A DNA stretch of 55,694 nt from Syntrophaceae bacterium UBA2188 (GTDB taxonomy: Bacteria > Desulfobacterota > BSN033 > UBA1163), in contig DCVM01000031.1 of assembly GCA_002327985.1 (NCBI GenBank), positions 8,309 to 64,002 on the forward strand, written 5' to 3'. The position numbers and the translations under genes are program-made. Shown here piece after piece: positions 25,838-34,489 of the stretch. Below the pieces are notes generated by a model. That model worked only from the letters and a program-made list of their open reading frames with translations, was not told the DNA's origin and searched no databases. Each line of letters begins with the position of its first letter. Position 1 is the stretch's first letter.

Positions 25838-26077
25838 TTATTGTATTTTTTTAGGAGCCTCTTTCTCCTCTTTCAGAATTTTTTTCTTCACGCCACTCTT
25901 CATTCCATCCCACACTTCATCTTTCTCCTTCTTGATCACCTCTTCCAAAGCCTCCATTTTTTTGCCGGTATCGGTTAAACCTTCTCCAACCTTCTTTACG
26001 GCACTACCACCACCGAAGAAGATGAACAAAAAGAAGAGAAGGATGCCAACGATCACTCCCATGAAGAATTTAATCAT
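25838..26077 (-). CDS. Small membrane-anchored coiled protein
   Basis: 79 residues from the ATG at 26077, chosen because AGGAGG lies about nine bases upstream. One N-terminal transmembrane helix (FFMGVIVGILLFFLFIFF) is followed by a highly charged helical tail rich in Lys and Glu (KKMEALEEVIKKEKDEV, KKILKEEKEAPKK). It resembles small membrane scaffold or stress proteins, but I recognise no family. Confidence 0.65.
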   Translation of the reverse strand: MIKFFMGVIVGILLFFLFIFFGGGSAVKKVGEGLTDTGKKMEALEEVIKKEKDEVWDGMKSGVKKKILKEEKEAPKKIQ

Positions 26078-26255
26078 TATCTCTCTACCTCCTTTTTGTT
26101 CCAAAACTACCAGGATTACTTAAAAATTTCAATCCATTTCTCCCTCTTTCATGGACTCTAATTCATCTTGGAATTGTTTTGATATGAATATAAGAAACTA
26201 TTTTGATCAAGTCCCAGAGAAATGAAATCATCTCACTTAAACGGTAAATGGTATC

Positions 26256-27131
26256 TTATTGGCTTTTTCTAGCCTGTCTGATTTCCTCTAAATAAAACTT
26301 GATCAACGGTGACATCTCGGGTGGGTGCCAATCTGTATTTTTGGGCTCCTCAGGCCAAATGAAAGGCAGGTGCCAGACCTCTCCTGGTTTTTTGGCCTTT
26401 TCGAGAACCTCAAGAGTTTTTAGCAGAACCCTCCTCTGACCCTCTTTATCTCCCATTTGCCCCACCGGTCTTCCATAGGGATATTCAATCGCGGCTGTTC
26501 GTGGAATGCCAACGGCTCGATGGAATTCCCAGGTTGGGCTTAATACAACAGTGGAAAATCCAGCTTCTTCTAAAAACCTTGCAGCCAGTCCAACGGACTG
26601 ACAGCAGAAGGGTCAGGCCGGAGTTAGAAGGACGGCCTCTACCCTTTCGTCTACCATCTTTTTTGAAATGGGCTCAACGGCCTCCTTCAGGAAATCGGTG
26701 TTTTCCCATTGATAACCATAAAAGGAAAAAGAGGAGGGGGCGAGTTGACCGATTATCCCTTCCTGTTCAAATTCAACCATTCGTGAAAGGGGTAGCATGA
26801 CATTGATATCTTTCTTGATATACTTTGTATTAATGTGAAGATGGTTTACATCGATATCGTTTTCAGTAGTTCCTTTTGGTATGATTCGATAGGATCGGTC
26901 ACCCCAAAAAGTTTCTCTTTTTTCCCTCTCCATATCAAAGGGAGGATCAGTTTTTAAATTGATCCCAGCGCTGGTCACTAAAGCAATGGTTGTCTGACTC
27001 AGGGGTTTTTTCATAGGTGTCCATGGAATATAGGCTTTGAATTCCTCATTCGGAATAAAAGTGTTTATCCAAGCCTTTAATCCCGGCGGAAGAAACCGAA
27101 ACCCATCCACGACTTTCTCTACCTGTCCCAT
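26256..27131 (-). CDS. GrdB-family reductase subunit, probable selenoprotein (UGA = Sec173)
   Basis: Reading through the TGA at 26613-26615 gives 291 residues. Upstream, PLSQTTIALVTSAGINL, DRSYRIIPK, DINVMLPLSRM and IGQLAPSSFSFYGY are typical of the glycine/betaine/sarcosine/D-proline reductase selenoprotein B family. The frame continues after the TGA without another stop for 118 codons. The site reads LLTPAUPFCCQSVGLAARFL. Family relatives have Cys or Sec here, followed by CHQS-like residues, and a GIPTV-like strand (here GFSTVVL). A bacterial-type SECIS hairpin follows the TGA. The domain composition is that of the short stand-alone GrdB-like proteins, not the full glycine reductase. The substrate is unknown. 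No grdA/grdC or sel genes are in the window. Confidence 0.8.
26578..26615 (-). promoter_or_regulatory. Bacterial SECIS-like hairpin after UGA
   Basis: On the transcript the UGA (26615-26613) is followed after 18 bases by a GUU apical loop closed by CAGUCC/GGACUG (26600-26595 with 26591-26586), extended by a G.U pair, a G-C pair, one U-U mismatch and three more pairs. A short apical loop starting with G about 16-37 bases after UGA is the known bacterial SECIS geometry read by SelB. Confidence 0.65.
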
Positions 27132-27220
27132 GTGGTCCTCCCTATCACATTGATGCCCTGTGCTTCGCGTGTTTAGTTATATATACGAAATCTGGAAAAT
27201 AGACAAGCCCTATCTATTGC

Positions 27221-27249
27221 TTGACATCAATGTCGGTCTGCCTTATATT
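27221..27249 (+). promoter_or_regulatory. Strong sigma-70 promoter of the tmk operon
   Basis: TTGACA (27221-27226), a 17-base spacer and TATATT (27244-27249), the best promoter in the window. The start of transcription would be near 27256, giving a leader of under 30 bases before the tmk start codon. Confidence 0.8.
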
Positions 27250-27283
27250 TTATTTTGATTTCAGTTATTTATAGGAGCAACCA

Positions 27284-27934
27284 TTGTCTCTTTTTATTAC
27301 CTTCGAAGGAGTAGAGGGAAGCGGAAAGACCTCTCAGATTCAACGACTGAAAAAATATCTTCTGCAAAAAGGTATTCCCTGTAAAATCACTCGGGAACCT
27401 GGGGGTTGTCCCATCAGTGAGAAGGTCAGGAAGATCCTTTTGAACCCAGGCCATCGTGAGATGGTTCCCATGAGTGAACTCCTCCTCTACGAAGCAGCCC
27501 GGGCACAGCATGTAAAGGATGTTATTAAGCCCTTTCTAAAAAAAGGAGGGGTGGTACTCTGCGACCGTTTCAATGATGCCACCATAGCCTATCAAGGTTA
27601 CGGCAGAAAGATGGACTTAGCTCTGGTTAAAAGACTTAACCACATCTCCTCTCAGGGCATTAAACCAGACGTCACTTTTCTTCTCGATTGTCCCTCTGAC
27701 GTAGGATTGAAGAGAGCACTTCAACGGAACCGGATGCTAAAGCAAGAGAAAGAGGAGCGTTTTGAAAAAGAAAAGCTTCCATTCCACCAACGGGTAAGAA
27801 AAGGATACCTTGCCATTGCCAAAAAGGAACCCTCTCGGGTGAGGGTGATTGATACCCGGGAAGGGGAGGATAAAGTCTTTGAGAAGATACGAAAAATCGT
27901 TGACAATTTATTAGTAGGGAGTTCGGAGTTATGA
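27284..27934 (+). CDS. tmk: Thymidylate kinase
   Basis: 216 residues. It phosphorylates dTMP to dTDP with ATP. P-loop EGVEGSGKTS (8-17), the DR-containing CDRFNDATIAYQGYG (about 98-112) and a LID region rich in Arg/Lys. The start is a TTG, preceded by AGGAG seven bases upstream. No ATG lies near the conserved N-terminus. It is the first gene of an operon with holB, ricT, metG and dciA. The stop codon (27932-27934) falls within the left arm of a heptamer palindrome. Confidence 0.95.
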   Translation: MSLFITFEGVEGSGKTSQIQRLKKYLLQKGIPCKITREPGGCPISEKVRKILLNPGHREMVPMSELLLYEAARAQHVKDVIKPFLKKGGVVLCDRFNDATIAYQGYGRKMDLALVKRLNHISSQGIKPDVTFLLDCPSDVGLKRALQRNRMLKQEKEERFEKEKLPFHQRVRKGYLAIAKKEPSRVRVIDTREGEDKVFEKIRKIVDNLLVGSSEL

Positions 27935-28013
27935 GTTCGGAGTTAAATCTAAATCTTTTTTTAAGATATTTTTTGATTTTTTTTCTCCGAACTCCGAACT
28001 AAACACTCTGAAC
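27918..28013. repeat. Period-7 palindromic array (GGAGTTC words)
   Basis: The left arm is GGAGTTC, GGAGTTA, TGAGTTC, GGAGTTA from 27918, exact phase 7. The right arm is TCCGAAC, TCCGAAC, TAAACAC, TCTGAAC from 27986, exact phase 7. It spans the tmk stop codon and fills the gap to holB inside the operon. Confidence 0.85.
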
Positions 28014-28024
28014 TATTTAAGACC

Positions 28025-29011
28025 ATGTCTTTTAAAAACGTTTTAGGACACTCAAAACCCATTGCCTTACTCCAGCGGGCGATCAGAAATGAGAAGGTCG
28101 CAAACAGCTACCTCTTTTTAGGAAGTGAAGGGATTGGAAAGAAGATCGTGGCGCTCCAATTTGCAAAGGTGCTCAACTGTCTGGGAGGCACGGCAGATAA
28201 AGAAGATGCCTGCGATCGGTGCCTTTCCTGTAAAAAGATTGATCATTCGCTTCATCCTGATGTGTTGATCATCGAACCCATGGGGCAGGGGATCAAAAAA
28301 GAGCAGGTCATTCAGATGCAGAGGGAACTGGCTTACAAACCCTATGAAGGGAAGCGCCGTGTCTGTATCCTGACGGCGGCAGATCGGATGGCTCATGATA
28401 TCCCGAATACCCTCCTCAAAACGTTGGAAGAGCCTCCGCTCCATTCCGTGATCATCCTGCTGGCCAATAACTCCCGATTCCTCCTGGCCACGATCCTTTC
28501 ACGATGCCAGCCGATTCGCTTCAGTCCCTTACCTTTCCCTTTGGTCTCCAAGTGGCTAATGGAAGCCAAGGGCTTAGATGAAGCAGAAGCCCAGCTTCTT
28601 GCTTCTCTTTCGGATGGAAGTCCTGGAAAGGCGTTGGAGATCCAAGGGGAGATCCGTCAAATTCCAAGGGAAGAACTCTTAAAGGACTGTGTGGGCCTGA
28701 AATCGCCTTCCTTCGAAAGAATAGGAAGGTGGGTTGAATCCTTACCCTCCCAACGAGAAAATCTCCTGCTGATGCTCGAAGTGGCTAGGACCTTGTTGAG
28801 AGATTTAGTCGTAGTGAAGACATTGAAAAACAATAAAAAATTGATCCATTCAGATCTTCGGCCAGTGATGGAATCTTTGGTGACGAATTGGAGTCTCTCT
28901 TCCCTTTTAAAAAGGATGGATATCCTCCACCAAACCACACTCACCATCAAGGCCAATGCCAACACCAACCTCGCACTCGAGGCCATGATGCTTTCTTGGG
29001 CCGAAGGATAG
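28025..29011 (+). CDS. holB: DNA polymerase III delta' subunit
   Basis: 328 residues, an AAA+ clamp-loader protein. It has a degenerate Walker A (GSEGIGKK, about 33-40), the four-Cys zinc module (Cys in CDRCLSCKKID with an earlier NCLGG), DRMAHDIPNTLLKTLEEPP (sensor region) and SRCQPIRF (SRC motif). delta' serves as the rigid stator of the clamp loader and does not itself hydrolyse ATP, which fits the degenerate P-loop. It is located directly after tmk, a common order. Confidence 0.92.
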   Translation: MSFKNVLGHSKPIALLQRAIRNEKVANSYLFLGSEGIGKKIVALQFAKVLNCLGGTADKEDACDRCLSCKKIDHSLHPDVLIIEPMGQGIKKEQVIQMQRELAYKPYEGKRRVCILTAADRMAHDIPNTLLKTLEEPPLHSVIILLANNSRFLLATILSRCQPIRFSPLPFPLVSKWLMEAKGLDEAEAQLLASLSDGSPGKALEIQGEIRQIPREELLKDCVGLKSPSFERIGRWVESLPSQRENLLLMLEVARTLLRDLVVVKTLKNNKKLIHSDLRPVMESLVTNWSLSSLLKRMDILHQTTLTIKANANTNLALEAMMLSWAEG

Positions 29012-29016
29012 AGAAA

Positions 29017-29802
29017 ATGATTCGTCTGGTTTTTATCAAACTCCCCAATGGAAAAATAGAAGAATTCGATGCAACACAACTCTCCCTCGAAGCAGGGGAA
29101 AACGTCATCATCGAAACGGAAAAGGGAGTAGTCCTGGGAAAAGTCCTCTCCCCACCCCATGAAAAAGAAAAACGCTTCTTCTTGAAATCTCCAAGAAAGG
29201 TGATCCGGAAAGCCACGGTTGAAGATCTCGAGCAATTTCAGGGAAACCAGCAGTTGGAGAAGGAGGCCTTTCAATTCTGCCTTCAGAAAATCAGGGAAAA
29301 GGGGTTACACATGAAGCTGGTTAAAGCAGAGATCCTCTTAGACCGCTCCAAGGCCCTCTTCTATTTCACCTCTGAAAAGAGGATTGATTTTCGAGAGTTG
29401 GTCAGAGATCTGGCGGCCCAGTTCAAGATGCGAATCGAAATGCGGCAGATCGGCGTCAGGGATGAAGCCAAAATGGTCTGCGGTCTTGGGAGCTGCGGGA
29501 GGGAGCTCTGTTGCGCCAAATTCATGAATCGATTCGAGCTGGTTTCTGTCAAAATGGCTAAGGAGCAGAACCTGGCTCTCAATCCGACAAAGATTTCAGG
29601 AGTCTGCGGTCGCTTGATGTGCTGCCTATCCTACGAATTCCCAACCTATGTCGATTTAAAGAAAGACCTCCCTAAGGTGGGCCGGTATGTCGTGACTCGT
29701 TCTGGGAAGGGGAAGGTTATTCGGCAAAATGTTCTCGGTCAGACCGTAACGGTAGAATTGGAGGAAGGGGGAGAAATTACCATCCATGCATCCGAACTTT
29801 GA
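29017..29802 (+). CDS. ricT: PSP1-domain protein RicT/YaaT
   Basis: 261 residues from ATG 29017, five bases after the holB stop. A longer upstream start would overlap holB and is not conserved in type. The Cys-rich PSP1 core CGLGSCGRELCC and CGRLMCCLSYE (about 155-205) could ligate iron-sulfur clusters, as in the Bacillus RicAFT complex, which controls mRNA maturation through RNase Y. Whether that role holds here is inference. Its stop overlaps the metG start by 17 bases. Confidence 0.9.
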   Translation: MIRLVFIKLPNGKIEEFDATQLSLEAGENVIIETEKGVVLGKVLSPPHEKEKRFFLKSPRKVIRKATVEDLEQFQGNQQLEKEAFQFCLQKIREKGLHMKLVKAEILLDRSKALFYFTSEKRIDFRELVRDLAAQFKMRIEMRQIGVRDEAKMVCGLGSCGRELCCAKFMNRFELVSVKMAKEQNLALNPTKISGVCGRLMCCLSYEFPTYVDLKKDLPKVGRYVVTRSGKGKVIRQNVLGQTVTVELEEGGEITIHASEL

Positions 29803-31357
29803 AAAGTCATTCTACATCACCACTCCCATCTACTATGTCAATGATGTTCCCCACATCGGCCATGCCTATACGACCATCGCAGCTGACATCCTCAACCGTC
29901 ACAAGCGCTTAGAGGGGTATCAGGTTTTTTTCCTCACTGGCACGGATGAACATGGCCAGAAGGTGGAGAAAGCAGCACAGGAGCGAGGGATTGATCCCAA
30001 AACGCATTGCGATGAAATGGTGGTCCGGTTCGAATCCCTCTGGAAAAGACTGAATATTTCCAATAATGACTTCATCCGCACCACGGAGAGCCGCCATAAG
30101 AAAGTCGTTCAAAAAATTCTCCAAGATCTCTATGATCGCGGAGAGATTTATCAGGCCAATTATGATGGATGGTACTGCATCCCTTGTGAACGCTTCTGGA
30201 CCGAAAAGGACCTGCTGGAGGGGAATTGTCCGGATTGCCTCCGTTCGGTGACGGAGATTTCAGAGAAGAATTACTTTTTTCGGATGAGTCAGTATCAATC
30301 CTGGTTGATTGAATACATTGAAAAAAATGATCGCTTCATCCTCCCCCCATCGAGAAGGAATGAGATTCTGGGATTTCTCCGCAGCCCTTTGGAAGACCTC
30401 TGTATCTCCAGACCAAAGAAACGGTTGAAGTGGGGAATTGAAATTCCTTTCGATACGGAATACGTCACCTATGTCTGGTTTGATGCCTTAATCAACTATG
30501 TCACCGGGATTGGCTATGGCTCTGAGGAAAATCCATTTTCCCAATTTTGGCCTCAGGTGACCCATCTCATCGGCAAGGATATCCTCACCACCCACACCGT
30601 CTACTGGCCAACCATGCTCAAGGCCATTGGTTTAACGCCACCGAAAATGGTTTTCGCCCATGGATGGTGGACCATCGAAGGGAAAAAGATGTCGAAATCC
30701 CTTCAGAATGTGGTGGAACCCAATCGTCTGATCGACGCGTATGGGGTCGACGCTGTCAGGTACTTTCTCATGCGTGAAGTTTCTTTTGGAATGGATGGCG
30801 ATTTCTCCCATACGGCGATGGTCCATCGTATCAATAGCGATCTGGCCAACGATTTAGGAAATCTCTTCAGTCGAGCCCTCAGCATGGTGGTCAAATATTT
30901 CGATGGTTTGATTCCACCTCCCTCGGACCTGCAGGAGGTGGATCGAGGACTTCAGGAAGTCTCTGAAAAGGTTCTGCTCCAAGTGTCAAAACAGATGGAC
31001 GACCTTGCCTTTAACAGAGCTCTGGGTTCCATCTGGGAGATCGTGGGGGCTGGCAACAAATATATTGATGAGACTGCACCCTGGGCTTTGGCCAAAGCAG
31101 AAAAAGATCGGCCTCGCCTCGGCACCGTGCTTTATCAGACCCTGGAGTCACTCCGAATCATTGCCCTGCTCCTGGCGGCCTTCATGCCCTCCACGTGTGA
31201 AAAGATGTGGGCCCAGCTTGGGATGGGAGAGAATCTCTGGGAGCAAAAATTAAACGTGAATGGAAAATGGGGAGGCCTGAAACCTGGAAGGAAAGTGGCC
31301 AAACCCATGCCCCTCTTTCCAAGGCTGGATCCAACCAAAATCTCACGAGGCGCATAA
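29786..31357 (+). CDS. metG: Methionyl-tRNA synthetase
   Basis: 523 residues, class I synthetase. HIGH motif at residues 22-25 (DVPHIGHAYTT), zinc-binding Cys in CIPCERFW and CPDC (about 132-152), KMSKS at about 302. The short type lacks the C-terminal tRNA-binding EMAP domain found in many bacteria. The start overlaps the end of ricT. Confidence 0.96.
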   Translation: MHPNFEKSFYITTPIYYVNDVPHIGHAYTTIAADILNRHKRLEGYQVFFLTGTDEHGQKVEKAAQERGIDPKTHCDEMVVRFESLWKRLNISNNDFIRTTESRHKKVVQKILQDLYDRGEIYQANYDGWYCIPCERFWTEKDLLEGNCPDCLRSVTEISEKNYFFRMSQYQSWLIEYIEKNDRFILPPSRRNEILGFLRSPLEDLCISRPKKRLKWGIEIPFDTEYVTYVWFDALINYVTGIGYGSEENPFSQFWPQVTHLIGKDILTTHTVYWPTMLKAIGLTPPKMVFAHGWWTIEGKKMSKSLQNVVEPNRLIDAYGVDAVRYFLMREVSFGMDGDFSHTAMVHRINSDLANDLGNLFSRALSMVVKYFDGLIPPPSDLQEVDRGLQEVSEKVLLQVSKQMDDLAFNRALGSIWEIVGAGNKYIDETAPWALAKAEKDRPRLGTVLYQTLESLRIIALLLAAFMPSTCEKMWAQLGMGENLWEQKLNVNGKWGGLKPGRKVAKPMPLFPRLDPTKISRGA

Positions 31358-31363
31358 GGGTCA

Positions 31364-31426
31364 GTCTGATAGTCTCGTGGTCAAATAGTCCTTTAGTCGA
31401 CCATAAGACTACGAGACAAAGAGACT
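31364..31426. repeat. Period-8 palindromic array (GTC words)
   Basis: GTC begins at 31364, 31372, 31380, 31388 and 31396 (GTCTGATA, GTCTCGTG, GTCAAATA, GTCCTTTA). GAC begins at 31399, 31407, 31415 and 31423. Phase is exactly 8 on both arms, so the RNA folds back with the phases matched. It fills the metG-dciA gap within an operon. Confidence 0.9.
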
Positions 31427-31434
31427 AACTGGCG

Positions 31435-31905
31435 ATGAAGAAACCTCAATCCCTCCGCTCAATCCTTGAAAAAACCATCCAGTCTCTGGAGATTGACATT
31501 CCATTGAAAACCTACTCCATATTGGGGGCATGGAAGGACATTGTCGGCGATTCCTTAGCAGGTCAGACCCAACCCCGTTCTATTCGAAACCGGATCCTCT
31601 TTGTGGATGTCTCCCATTCAACCTGGATACAACAACTTCAGTTTCTTAAGCCCACCCTTCTCGAAAAAGTAAATGCCTTTTTGGGCGAACCGCTCATCCA
31701 GGACATTCGATTCAAACAGGGAAAGATCTCTACCCCTCCCCCAGCCCTGCCTAAAATTCCTTCATTGAAAGATGAAAAACCTGACAAGGCAACCTTGAAC
31801 CGCATTGAAAGTATTATTCAAAAAATTGATGATCAAGATTTACGGAAGATTATGCGGGATGTGTTGATGAGAGGTGCCCAATTAGAATGCTCCAAAAAGA
31901 ACTAA
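31435..31905 (+). CDS. dciA: DciA-like (DUF721) replication protein
   Basis: 156 residues with an N-terminal DUF721/DciA domain (SLRSILEKTIQSLEI, then WKDIVGDSLAGQTQPRSI, LFVDVSHSTWIQQLQFL). DciA family proteins load or assist the replicative helicase DnaB in bacteria lacking DnaC. The C-terminal part is a variable tail with Pro-rich and charged stretches. Last gene of the tmk operon. It ends four bases from the convergent methyltransferase stop. Confidence 0.85.
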   Translation: MKKPQSLRSILEKTIQSLEIDIPLKTYSILGAWKDIVGDSLAGQTQPRSIRNRILFVDVSHSTWIQQLQFLKPTLLEKVNAFLGEPLIQDIRFKQGKISTPPPALPKIPSLKDEKPDKATLNRIESIIQKIDDQDLRKIMRDVLMRGAQLECSKKN

Positions 31906-31908
31906 AAG

Positions 31909-32577
31909 TCAATTCTTCTGGGCAAGCGTGATCTGGAAAATGCCTCTTAATACCGGAAAGGTCTCTATCCCTTTAAATCCAACCTTTTTTAACATTTCGT
32001 TCTGATCAAAAGAGAAAACGTTGAGGTTATCCCTCTCAAAAAGTTTAAAAAAGGCGAGAAGGATCGGTTTCCCAATACCAGAAACCTGTGGATTGAAATC
32101 TGCGATCACCATTCTTCCTTTCTCTTTTAATGCTCGGAAGGAATATTCGAAAACTTCCACACGTTTTTTCTCAGGAAGCTCATGAATGGCATAGGAAGCA
32201 AATATTCCATCAAAATAGTTCTGATAGTCCCACGGTTTGGTTACATCTTTATGGAGAAACACCACTTTCTTTAATTCCCCGTAGCGTCTCTTTGCAAACT
32301 CCACCATACTCTTAGAAGCGTCCATTCCCAAAACCTCGCCTTCCTCTCCAACGGCCCGTGCGATCCATGATGCGACTCTCCCTGTCCCTGAGCAGAGGTC
32401 GAGAATATTCTCTCCTGGCTGTGGAGCGAGTACTTTCATGGCCCTTTTCTGAAACTGAGCATATTGCCTGAAGGTGAGGAGGCCAAGAATGGTGTCGTAA
32501 TAAGGAGCAGACTTTCCGAAGTAGTCGATGCGATGATTATCCTTGCATGGAGCAGAGGGCATAGGGCATGGGGTCAA
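31909..32577 (-). CDS. UbiE/MenG-type SAM methyltransferase
   Basis: 222 residues. SAM-binding motif I LDLCSGTGRVA (about 59-69), acidic loop at MDAS (about 87), motif II-like region FASYAIHELPE, and FNPQVSGIG. The size and motifs fit quinone-biosynthesis C-methyltransferases, but many class I enzymes share them. The substrate is not proved. The N-terminal residues MTPCPMPSAPCK are encoded by a heptamer array (32545-32572), so the true start is uncertain. All candidate ATGs near the conserved DYFGKSAPYYD lie in or next to the repeat. Confidence 0.75.
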   Translation of the reverse strand: MTPCPMPSAPCKDNHRIDYFGKSAPYYDTILGLLTFRQYAQFQKRAMKVLAPQPGENILDLCSGTGRVASWIARAVGEEGEVLGMDASKSMVEFAKRRYGELKKVVFLHKDVTKPWDYQNYFDGIFASYAIHELPEKKRVEVFEYSFRALKEKGRMVIADFNPQVSGIGKPILLAFFKLFERDNLNVFSFDQNEMLKKVGFKGIETFPVLRGIFQITLAQKN

Positions 32578-32646
32578 ATTGTTTTGGTCATTCGAAATTG
32601 GTAGTTGAAATTCATTTGTGATTTGAGATTTGGATATTGGATTTTG
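32545..32646. repeat. Two adjacent heptamer arrays
   Basis: GCATGGA, GCAGAGG, GCATAGG, GCATGGG (from 32545) and TTCGAAA, TTGGTAG, TTGAAAT, TCATTTG, TGATTTG, AGATTTG, GATATTG, GATTTTG (from 32591), each in strict phase 7. They fill the gap between the cyclophilin-like stop codon and the methyltransferase. Confidence 0.75.
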
Positions 32647-32649
32647 CCC

Positions 32650-33024
32650 TTAGGCTTTTTCTAAGACAATCTTGGTTCCTTCTTTAACCTTCAGGAAAGC
32701 CTTGGGATCAGAAAGCACTTTCCCAATGATATTGACGGCGCTGGCGGCTCGAATCTCATCGCCCCGGCTCGCCGGGGTGGGACCGAAGAAGATACAGAAG
32801 GCATGCCCGGTTGGCCAATATCCCAATTCTCCTGCTGAAACAACCTCTCTTGAATCGCCTTCCAGTCCTGTCTTCACCGGAATGGCGAAGTAAATCTCCT
32901 CGCCCCAGAGATTGGTCTTTGCCTCAATAGGAAGAGCTTCCCAGATCAATTGCGCGGTTTTCGATTCATTCAGTTCGGCTTCCACTTTTAGGTCACTTAC
33001 CAGGATTCTGATCTTCTTTCCCAT
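32650..33024 (-). CDS. Cyclophilin-like fold protein (PF04126 type)
   Basis: 124 residues from ATG 33024, preceded by AGGGTGA. The sequence follows the TM1367/Cyclophil_like family: IRILVSDLKVEAELNESKTA, IWEALPIEAKTNLWGEEIYF, and GELGYWPTGHAFCIFFGPTP. These are small beta-barrels related to cyclophilin, mostly without proven isomerase activity. It overlaps the membrane-protein gene by 32 bases and is two genes from larB, so a role in the same pathway is possible. Confidence 0.8.
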   Translation of the reverse strand: MGKKIRILVSDLKVEAELNESKTAQLIWEALPIEAKTNLWGEEIYFAIPVKTGLEGDSREVVSAGELGYWPTGHAFCIFFGPTPASRGDEIRAASAVNIIGKVLSDPKAFLKVKEGTKIVLEKA

Positions 33025-33625
33025 CTTCACCCTTTCTCGTTTCGAGTGGATCAAATTCATTATAAAGCCCCTCATGTTCCTCCTGCGCCTCCAGATTGTT
33101 CGGGAAGAAAAGGATCTCCCGATCCATCTTCACGACCTCCCCTTTCAAGGTGAGGAATTTCTGGGTCTGGTTTCTCAACAAAAAGAAACTAAGGACCACC
33201 AGAACATAACTGGAGAGTTCTCTTGCCGTGGTATAGAAAAAGTGGGCCTCGAAACCAAAAAAGTAATAATCTTCAATAAAAAGTCTTACCGTATTAATGA
33301 AAAGGCCCAGTGCGATAAGCTGCAAAAGGCGTTTCGTCTTCAGGGTATTGTGAGCCAGGGAAAGGAGGCATTCATCATAGGCCTTCTTGAAATTTTTCCA
33401 ACTGCTCGAAATATTCTTAAGAAGGTCCATATATGTCTTCTCATCCCCTCCGTAAATCTTTAAACGGACCTGTCTGTCTCCTCGAAACAGGAGATAACGC
33501 TTTAACAACTCTTCTCTCTCTGAGAGGAGCACCTGATTTCTTCTGAGCCCCCGGTAAAGGACATAGCCTATTCCGATGAGAAGGAAGAAGGGAATGATTT
33601 CATTGACCACCCTAATCCAATTCAC
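32993..33625 (-). CDS. Membrane protein of unknown function
   Basis: 210 residues. The N-terminal helix (IIPFFLLIGIGYVLYRGL) and a second hydrophobic pair (RLLQLIALGLFINTVRLFIE, LSSYVLVVLSFFLL) flank a soluble basic loop. The C-terminal tail is hydrophilic. I recognise no family. It lies between larB and the cyclophilin-like gene, overlapping the latter, so the three are probably co-transcribed. Confidence 0.65.
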   Translation of the reverse strand: MNWIRVVNEIIPFFLLIGIGYVLYRGLRRNQVLLSEREELLKRYLLFRGDRQVRLKIYGGDEKTYMDLLKNISSSWKNFKKAYDECLLSLAHNTLKTKRLLQLIALGLFINTVRLFIEDYYFFGFEAHFFYTTARELSSYVLVVLSFFLLRNQTQKFLTLKGEVVKMDREILFFPNNLEAQEEHEGLYNEFDPLETRKGEDGKEDQNPGK

Positions 33626-33641
33626 GACATCCTTACCCTTT

Positions 33642-34391
33642 CTACCCTCGATTGATCAGGCTGGCCATATAGCCAGCTCCAAATCCGTTATCAATGTTCA
33701 CCACTGCCACCCCTGAAGCACATGAATTCAACATGGCCAGCAGTGCTGTGATTCCTCCAAAACTGGTCCCGTATCCAACGCTGGTGGGGACAGCAATGAC
33801 CGGTCGGTCTACCAAACCCCCGACAACGCTTGGCAGAGCCCCTTCCATCCCAGCCGCGACAACGAGGACACGAGCTGCCTCCAAGCGCCGCTTCTCAGAA
33901 AGAAGCCGGTGAATTCCAGCTACCCCGACATCGTAAAGGGTCTCTACGCGATTTCCCATGAATTGAGCTGTGACCGCAGCTTCCTCTGCCACGGGGATAT
34001 CGGTTGTCCCAGCAGTGATGACCAGTATGGTTCCTTTCCCTGCAGATTTCACTGGATGGGTGAGATAGGTTAAAACTTTGGACTTCATATAGTATTGGCA
34101 TTTTGGAAAAACGTTTTGGATCGCCTTTGCTTTTTTTGCGTCCAAACGAGTGATGAGGATGTTCTGACCCTTCCTCTTCAATTGTCTCATGATCGAGAGA
34201 ATTTGTGCCAAAGTCTTCCCCTCTCCCCAGATCACCTCCGGAAAACCTTTTCGAAGGCTCCGATGATGGTCCACTCTGGCATAACCTAAATCTTCAAAGG
34301 GAAGTGACTTGAGTTGGGCCATGGCTTCATCAAGTGAGGTCTTTCCTGATTTCACTTTTTTAAGAAGATCCTCGAGTTTTCGAATATTCAT
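33642..34391 (-). CDS. larB: LarB, nickel-pincer cofactor carboxylase/hydrolase
   Basis: 249 residues, PurE-like C-terminal fold. Landmarks are DLGYARVDHHRSLRKGFPEV (about 35-54), ITAGTTDIPVAEEA, VVAAGMEGALPSV and VPTSVGYGTSFGG. LarB carboxylates nicotinic acid adenine dinucleotide and releases AMP to give the pyridinium-biscarboxylate mononucleotide, the first step in the nickel-pincer cofactor of lactate racemase-type enzymes. LarC and LarE, needed to finish the cofactor, are not in this window. Confidence 0.9.
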   Translation of the reverse strand: MNIRKLEDLLKKVKSGKTSLDEAMAQLKSLPFEDLGYARVDHHRSLRKGFPEVIWGEGKTLAQILSIMRQLKRKGQNILITRLDAKKAKAIQNVFPKCQYYMKSKVLTYLTHPVKSAGKGTILVITAGTTDIPVAEEAAVTAQFMGNRVETLYDVGVAGIHRLLSEKRRLEAARVLVVAAGMEGALPSVVGGLVDRPVIAVPTSVGYGTSFGGITALLAMLNSCASGVAVVNIDNGFGAGYMASLINRG

Positions 34392-34489
34392 TTTTTCATC
34401 AGTACCCTAAGGAAAGGTCTTCATTCTTTCCGTTTTAAAATCAATTCTATTTAGTCAAGAGGCGAAAAGTCAAGAAAAACCCCCATGGC

